64,000 bases of DNA from Mycobacterium sp. AZCC_0083. Lineage in GTDB: Bacteria > Actinomycetota > Actinomycetes > Mycobacteriales > Mycobacteriaceae. Positions within the stretch are counted from its first letter, which is position 1, and each line of letters opens with the position of its first letter. The notes under the pieces were generated by a model. The model did not search any database. It was given only the letters and a program-made list of their open reading frames with translations, and had not been told where the DNA came from. Below, in pieces: positions 60,678 through 64,000 of this stretch. Made by a program: the position numbers and the translations under genes. The stretch covers positions 124,001 through 188,000 of the forward strand of contig NZ_JACHGP010000015.1 in the NCBI RefSeq assembly GCF_014202335.1. The letters run 5' to 3'.

Positions 60678-62314
60678 CCAACCACCTCAACAGGTTCAAG
60701 CCGGCACGCCGCGATGTGCTCGCCGCGGTCGTCGCCGTCCTGGTCGCGACCCTCGCGTTGACGCTCTACGCCACGGGGGCGCTGAACGACCTCGAGCGCC
60801 AGAGCGTCGACGAGCGGTTCTCGTGGCGGGGTGCGCAGTCGCCCGGCGGCGACATCGTGATCGTTGGGATCGACCAGTCGACACTGGAGAAGCTGGGCAC
60901 CCGGCCGCCGCTGCCCCGCGCCGCGTATGCGCAAGTGCTCGAACGCATCCGGGCCGGGTCACCGCGCGTCGTCGCCATCGACACGCAATTCATCGGGCGC
61001 TCCGACCCAGCCAACGACGCCGCAGTGCTCGACGCGATCGCTCGCGACGGGCCGGTGCTGTTGGCCACACACGACGGTCCGCAAGGATTGATCAGGGTGC
61101 CTGCCGACGTCGTTGACGCGCCCGGCGCGGTGCTGGGCAGCGCCGCCATCGAGAAGGATCCCGACAGCGTGCTGCGCAGGATCATTCACGCGCCCGTGGA
61201 CACCGCGACGCTCGCCGTGCGCGCGGCGGAACTGTTCCGCGGCCAGCCAGTGGATCCTGCCGACTTCCCCGGCAACCACGCGTGGGTCGACTTCCGCGGG
61301 CCACCCGGCACCTTCCCGCACTACTCGTTCCAGGACGTGCTCGCAGGCCGGGTGCCATCGGACGCGTTCACCGGGAAGGCAGTACTCATCGGGATGACCG
61401 ATCCCGTAAACGATGTGTTCGTGACGTCGATCTCGTCGATTCCAATGCCCGGGGTCGAAGTCCACGCCAACGCATTGTGGACCATCCTCGCCGGCATTCC
61501 GCTCAGGCCCGCGGGCATCGCGATCGACATCGCGCTCATCGTGGCGCTGATCGTACTTCCCGCGGCGTTCGGCGCGCGCCGGTCGGGACTGTGGATATTT
61601 GTGGCGTCGGTCGGCTTGTTGGTGGTGTTCCTCGGCGGCTCACAGTTCGTGTTCGACGAAGGTCGGATCGTCACCGTCGTATACCCGATCATTGGTCTCG
61701 CCTTGACCGCGGCGGCCATGATCGGTGTGGACGCCTATATGGTGCGGCGGGAGCGGGCGCGCCTCGAACGTGATGTGGGCGTGCTGGCGGCGCCGCTCAA
61801 ACCGCCCACCTTCTTCATCAGCTACCGGCGCAAGCACAACACCTGGCAAGCACGCGACATTCAGATGGAACTCATACGGCGCTACGGAGACGCCTCGGTG
61901 TTCATGGACACCGCGTCAATCGACTATGGCGAAGCGTTTCCGGACCGGATCATCGGCGCGATCAGAGTGTGCGGCGTGATGTTGGTGTTGATCGGACCTG
62001 ATTGGCTCGACCTCGTCGACGGCCGTCGGCGCATCGACGATCCCAACGACTGGGTGCGTCGCGAGATTGAAGCCGGCCTGCAACGCCATGATGCGGTCGT
62101 CGTCCCCGTGCTGCTTCACGGCGCCGTGGCCCCGACCGAAGCCGAACTGCCCCAACCTCTCAAGGGTTTGGCGACGCGACATGCAATCGCTATAACCGGC
62201 GAAGATCTGTCCTCCGAGATGGACACCCTGGTGCGTTCCCTCGACCGCGGGCGCAGACGAACTGCAATGCGGGCAAGCGGCTCGCCCGTGGCCGACCAAG
62301 CGTCAAGGCCATGA
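60674..62314 (+). CDS. CHASE2 - 3TM - TIR receptor protein
   Basis: A 546-aa membrane receptor. One N-terminal helix (~15-34) leads to a CHASE2 sensor domain (~35-280: ALNDLERQSVDERFSWRGAQSPGGDIVIVGIDQSTLEKLGTRPPLPRAAYAQVLERI, ... KAVLIGMTDPVNDVFVTS). Three helices follow (~280-300, 305-325, 335-357), the usual CHASE2 exit. The C-terminal TIR domain (~375-500: PTFFISYRRKHNTWQARDIQMELIRRYGDASVFMD) has Glu in WVRREIEAGL (~462) at the NADase position. CHASE2 normally sits on kinases or cyclases; a TIR output implies NAD-based or scaffold signalling. ATG overlaps the lipoprotein stop. Confidence 0.86.
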   Translation: MTNHLNRFKPARRDVLAAVVAVLVATLALTLYATGALNDLERQSVDERFSWRGAQSPGGDIVIVGIDQSTLEKLGTRPPLPRAAYAQVLERIRAGSPRVVAIDTQFIGRSDPANDAAVLDAIARDGPVLLATHDGPQGLIRVPADVVDAPGAVLGSAAIEKDPDSVLRRIIHAPVDTATLAVRAAELFRGQPVDPADFPGNHAWVDFRGPPGTFPHYSFQDVLAGRVPSDAFTGKAVLIGMTDPVNDVFVTSISSIPMPGVEVHANALWTILAGIPLRPAGIAIDIALIVALIVLPAAFGARRSGLWIFVASVGLLVVFLGGSQFVFDEGRIVTVVYPIIGLALTAAAMIGVDAYMVRRERARLERDVGVLAAPLKPPTFFISYRRKHNTWQARDIQMELIRRYGDASVFMDTASIDYGEAFPDRIIGAIRVCGVMLVLIGPDWLDLVDGRRRIDDPNDWVRREIEAGLQRHDAVVVPVLLHGAVAPTEAELPQPLKGLATRHAIAITGEDLSSEMDTLVRSLDRGRRRTAMRASGSPVADQASRP

Positions 62315-62656
62315 ACAATCCCGGCATCGGCCACCCCCAACGTGCTCAAGCTAGTGAGCAAAACAAGGGCCCAGGCTCGGGATTGATCCCCGCCTGGCCC
62401 CCTCTCAGTGGAGCTAAGGGGAGAACTATCGAACCCGCTGACCGTCGACCGCATCCGCCGCCTGTGCCCAAACGTCGCGGACTTCGACGATATGTAAGCC
62501 ATACCCCGATCTGCAACGCATCGTCAGCAAGGCTGACATGTCACAGCATTCAACTCGTTTCCGTGGCGAGCACTCGTCGACAAATGCAACTGCGGCGGCC
62601 TCACGGTCGTGGGGAGGGCATGCGCCTAACGCAGAGCCTTTGCCGATCACATGCTC
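62315..62656. other. Intergenic region with right direct-repeat copy
   Basis: 342 bp without a convincing gene. It contains the right copy of the 48-bp repeat (62407-62454). A minus-strand frame encoding VAFVDECSPRKRVECCDMSALL is present but too short to identify. Confidence 0.45.
62407..62454 (+). repeat. 48-bp direct repeat, right copy
   Basis: 40/48 identical, ungapped, to 51432-51479 and in the same orientation. It shares AGTGGAGCTAAGGGGA and ACCGTCGA. 93 bp after the CHASE2-TIR stop. Confidence 0.65.
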
Positions 62657-63120
62657 TCAGTACCGCGTAGACAGCACCCCCAGCGTGCTGAGCCCCAACG
62701 AAGCTCCGGCTAGTACCTGCAGGACGCCTGCGGCGCGCAGCCACTTACCACGTGTCTTCGAACCATCGCGGAGCAGACCAATCTGGTCGATCATCACAAC
62801 GGCGGATTGGTAGCGTGCGTCGACTTCATCGTCTTGCCAGTGCTCTTCGCCGATCAGATCACTCAGTGTCTCCACGCTGGTCAGTTCCATCGATCGGCGT
62901 GCCCGACTCGCTTCGAGGGCACAAGCGGCGGCCCCGAGCAGAGCCAGACCGCGGCAGCCATCGCAACCTTGATGCAACCCGTCACAACAGCGTCCTTACC
63001 GATCACGACCGCAAAGATCGCAGGCACCAACGTCACCAGACCCGTCGTGGCAGTTACGGCCGAACGATGCGCGCAACCAACGAGTTCCGTCGGTCGCACT
63101 CTCGTTTGAACTCCCATCAA
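62657..63120 (-). pseudogene. Frameshifted small membrane protein gene
   Basis: Two overlapping minus-strand frames together encode one plausible protein. The first (from ATG 63120) gives a helix (TGLVTLVPAIFAVVIGKDAVV) and KVAMAAAVWL. The second picks up in ALLGAAACALEASRARRSMELTSVETLSDLIGEEHWQDDEVDARYQSAVVMIDQIGLL, then a last helix (VLQVLAGASLGLSTLGVL) to the stop at 62657. The switch is near 62940. The layout of two helices, a charged middle and a third helix recalls small effector-type membrane proteins near conflict systems, but no family is certain. It may be a pseudogene or a sequencing error. Confidence 0.55.
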
Positions 63121-63160
63121 GGGACGCAGCGTTACCGGGTTCCCTGCTTGGGATCGCTAA

Positions 63161-63322
63161 TCAGCGGCTCTCGCCGCCGAGGTGTTCCGGCCGTCCTTGC
63201 ACATCGCCGGGATGTCGGTTGTTGAACGCGTCGTCATGCTTGATGGTAATCGGCGCGGGTGGCGGCTTCGTGCCCGCATCGCCGCGGTCGCCGCTATCAC
63301 CATCGCCGCCGGAATTGGACAT
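63161..63322 (-). CDS. Small Gly/Asp-rich hypothetical protein, ~53 aa
   Basis: From ATG 63322 (or TTG 63358): MSNSGGDGDSGDRGDAGTKPPPAPITIKHDDAF and NNRHPGDVQGRPEHLGGESR. The sequence is disordered-looking but not random, and it ends 40 bp before the frameshifted membrane-protein gene on the same strand, suggesting a small operon with it. No ribosome-binding site is obvious. Confidence 0.4.
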   Translation of the reverse strand: MSNSGGDGDSGDRGDAGTKPPPAPITIKHDDAFNNRHPGDVQGRPEHLGGESR

Positions 63323-63437
63323 GCTGGCATGTCCGACCACGCCCCCGATGGTGGTCAAGTACTTCCCATACCGTCATCCGACTGGACCACACGGCCTATC
63401 CGCTCATCGATTTACGGTTGCCAATCAGCTGGATACC

Positions 63438-63998
63438 CTAACCTAGATCTGTTGCGGGCCTTTCTCTCTCATCAAGGGATGCCGCGACGGTTGACAGATG
63501 GTGAATGAGCTGCTGACGCTTGCTACTGCCGAGGTCGAGCACCCGGTTTGCCAAAAACGATTGGAGGCCAGCTGTTTCGAGGAATTTTTCGGGATCCACG
63601 GCAACCTCCCCTGCAAGCTTTTCGACGGCTTCAGCAATCTTTGATGCTGCGTCACCTTCGTTGCGGTCTACCGTATCGGAGACAAAGTGTTGGATCCATA
63701 GGGTGCCACCGTCGACCGAATAGATGAGGTGGATAGCGGCCGCTCCCGCAGGGCCGCCCCGTAGACTGAATGTTGTAGGGAGAGGACCGAAGTCAGAGAA
63801 ACCAGGTCGGCCGTCACCGATGAAATCGAGGTGCGAGTTCGAGAACCATTCCGCGGCACCGTAGTCGGCATTCCGCGTCTGCCCGTTGAATGACGCCGCG
63901 ACCTCGACACACTTCGCAGGGGGTAACTCTCGCAGGTAAGTGCGTGGATTCGCCGAAGTGTGGACGAACACGATTGCATCGCGGTCAGCTAACTGCAC
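63438..63998 (-). CDS. Partial gene, C-terminal part resembling sce7725-family proteins
   Basis: The last 186 residues of a longer protein whose start lies beyond the window edge. The segment HLDFIGDGRPGFSDFGPLPTTFSLRGGPAGAAAIHLIYSVDGGTLWIQHFVSDTVDRNEGDAASKIAEAVEKLA resembles, from memory, the conserved C-terminal part of sce7725/beta-family proteins (GFSDF ... GGPA.A.AIHL.Y ... HFVSD). Function unknown; such genes are sometimes found near defence genes. Confidence 0.5.
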   Translation of the reverse strand: MQLADRDAIVFVHTSANPRTYLRELPPAKCVEVAASFNGQTRNADYGAAEWFSNSHLDFIGDGRPGFSDFGPLPTTFSLRGGPAGAAAIHLIYSVDGGTLWIQHFVSDTVDRNEGDAASKIAEAVEKLAGEVAVDPEKFLETAGLQSFLANRVLDLGSSKRQQLIHHLSTVAASLDERERPATDLG

Positions 63999-64000
63999 CG

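Larger units (their letters stand above)
51432..62454. mobile_element. Candidate genomic island bounded by direct repeats
   Basis: About 11 kb between the two 48-bp repeats. It holds a TIR remnant, a TrkA-N/RyR membrane protein operon, an LpqH-type lipoprotein, a TIR-NHL protein, a lipoprotein/CHASE2-TIR pair, a helix-turn-helix remnant and another tRNA-3'-end-like sequence at 59302. No integrase or transposase gene is visible, so if it is an island, its mobility genes are lost or elsewhere. Confidence 0.4.

Noticed and set aside
51432..62454. Prophage
   Set aside because: No integrase, terminase, capsid, tail or lysis genes; only att-like repeats.

Overview
The window is high-GC actinobacterial DNA and reads as a Mycobacterium/Mycolicibacterium-type chromosome. 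The evidence is an HtrA-like PepD protease, a FadD32-like fatty acyl-AMP ligase, an LpqH-type lipoprotein, a DUF4189 secreted protein, a F420-type (Ddn-like) nitroreductase, a mycofactocin-type SDR, a transmembrane Ser/Thr kinase, many TetR regulators and likely leaderless transcripts. No rRNA, complete tRNA, CRISPR array or phage structural gene was seen.

Layout. 0.2-5.5 kb: tightly packed fatty-acid/steroid-type catabolic genes (fused acyl-CoA dehydrogenase, SMP-30 lactonase-like protein, FadD). 5.5-15.1 kb: a duplicated fragment of a molybdopterin oxidoreductase gene, an unrecognised 417-aa protein, the intact molybdopterin oxidoreductase coupled to an LLM flavin oxidoreductase, an Lrp/AsnC regulator, an esterase, a CoA-transferase coupled to a Ddn-like protein, and a TetR remnant. 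15.1-24.6 kb: envelope and signalling genes (GH5 hydrolase, two paralogous small secreted proteins, Fic protein with a strong operator, cupin remnant, HutD-like protein, an ECF sigma factor fused to a zinc-binding anti-sigma-like and membrane region, DUF4189 protein, Ser/Thr kinase). 24.6-36.9 kb: FAD monooxygenase, three TetR genes each beside a clear palindromic operator, FAAL, phospholipid-methyltransferase-like protein, a SnoaL-like gene with an in-frame stop, PepD, SDR, and a TetR-led VOC/CMD/MBL operon.

37.0-47.8 kb holds a divergent catabolic cluster. Transcribed leftwards: hydroxypyruvate isomerase, tartronate semialdehyde reductase and transketolase. Transcribed rightwards: LysR regulator, APC permease, aldose-epimerase-like protein, aldo/keto reductase, lactonase-type amidohydrolase and a class III aminotransferase. 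Stop/start overlaps link most genes. This suggests one pathway for a sugar or amino sugar oxidised without phosphorylation; the substrate is unknown. 47.8-51.2 kb has small unknown genes, an internally deleted HSL esterase and a Tat-exported sulfatase.

The most unusual part is 51.4-62.5 kb. Two imperfect 48-bp direct repeats (40/48 identical, resembling a tRNA-Ala 3' end) lie 11 kb apart. Between them are a TIR remnant, a membrane TrkA-N/RyR-domain protein co-transcribed with a small membrane protein and a propeller-like lipoprotein, an LpqH-type lipoprotein, a TIR-TM-NHL beta-propeller protein, and a lipoprotein coupled to a CHASE2-3TM-TIR protein. I read this as a genomic island with membrane-spanning TIR signalling modules whose sensors face outside the cytoplasm. 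The right edge (62.6-64.0 kb) has a frameshifted small membrane-protein gene and the end of a gene resembling the sce7725 family.
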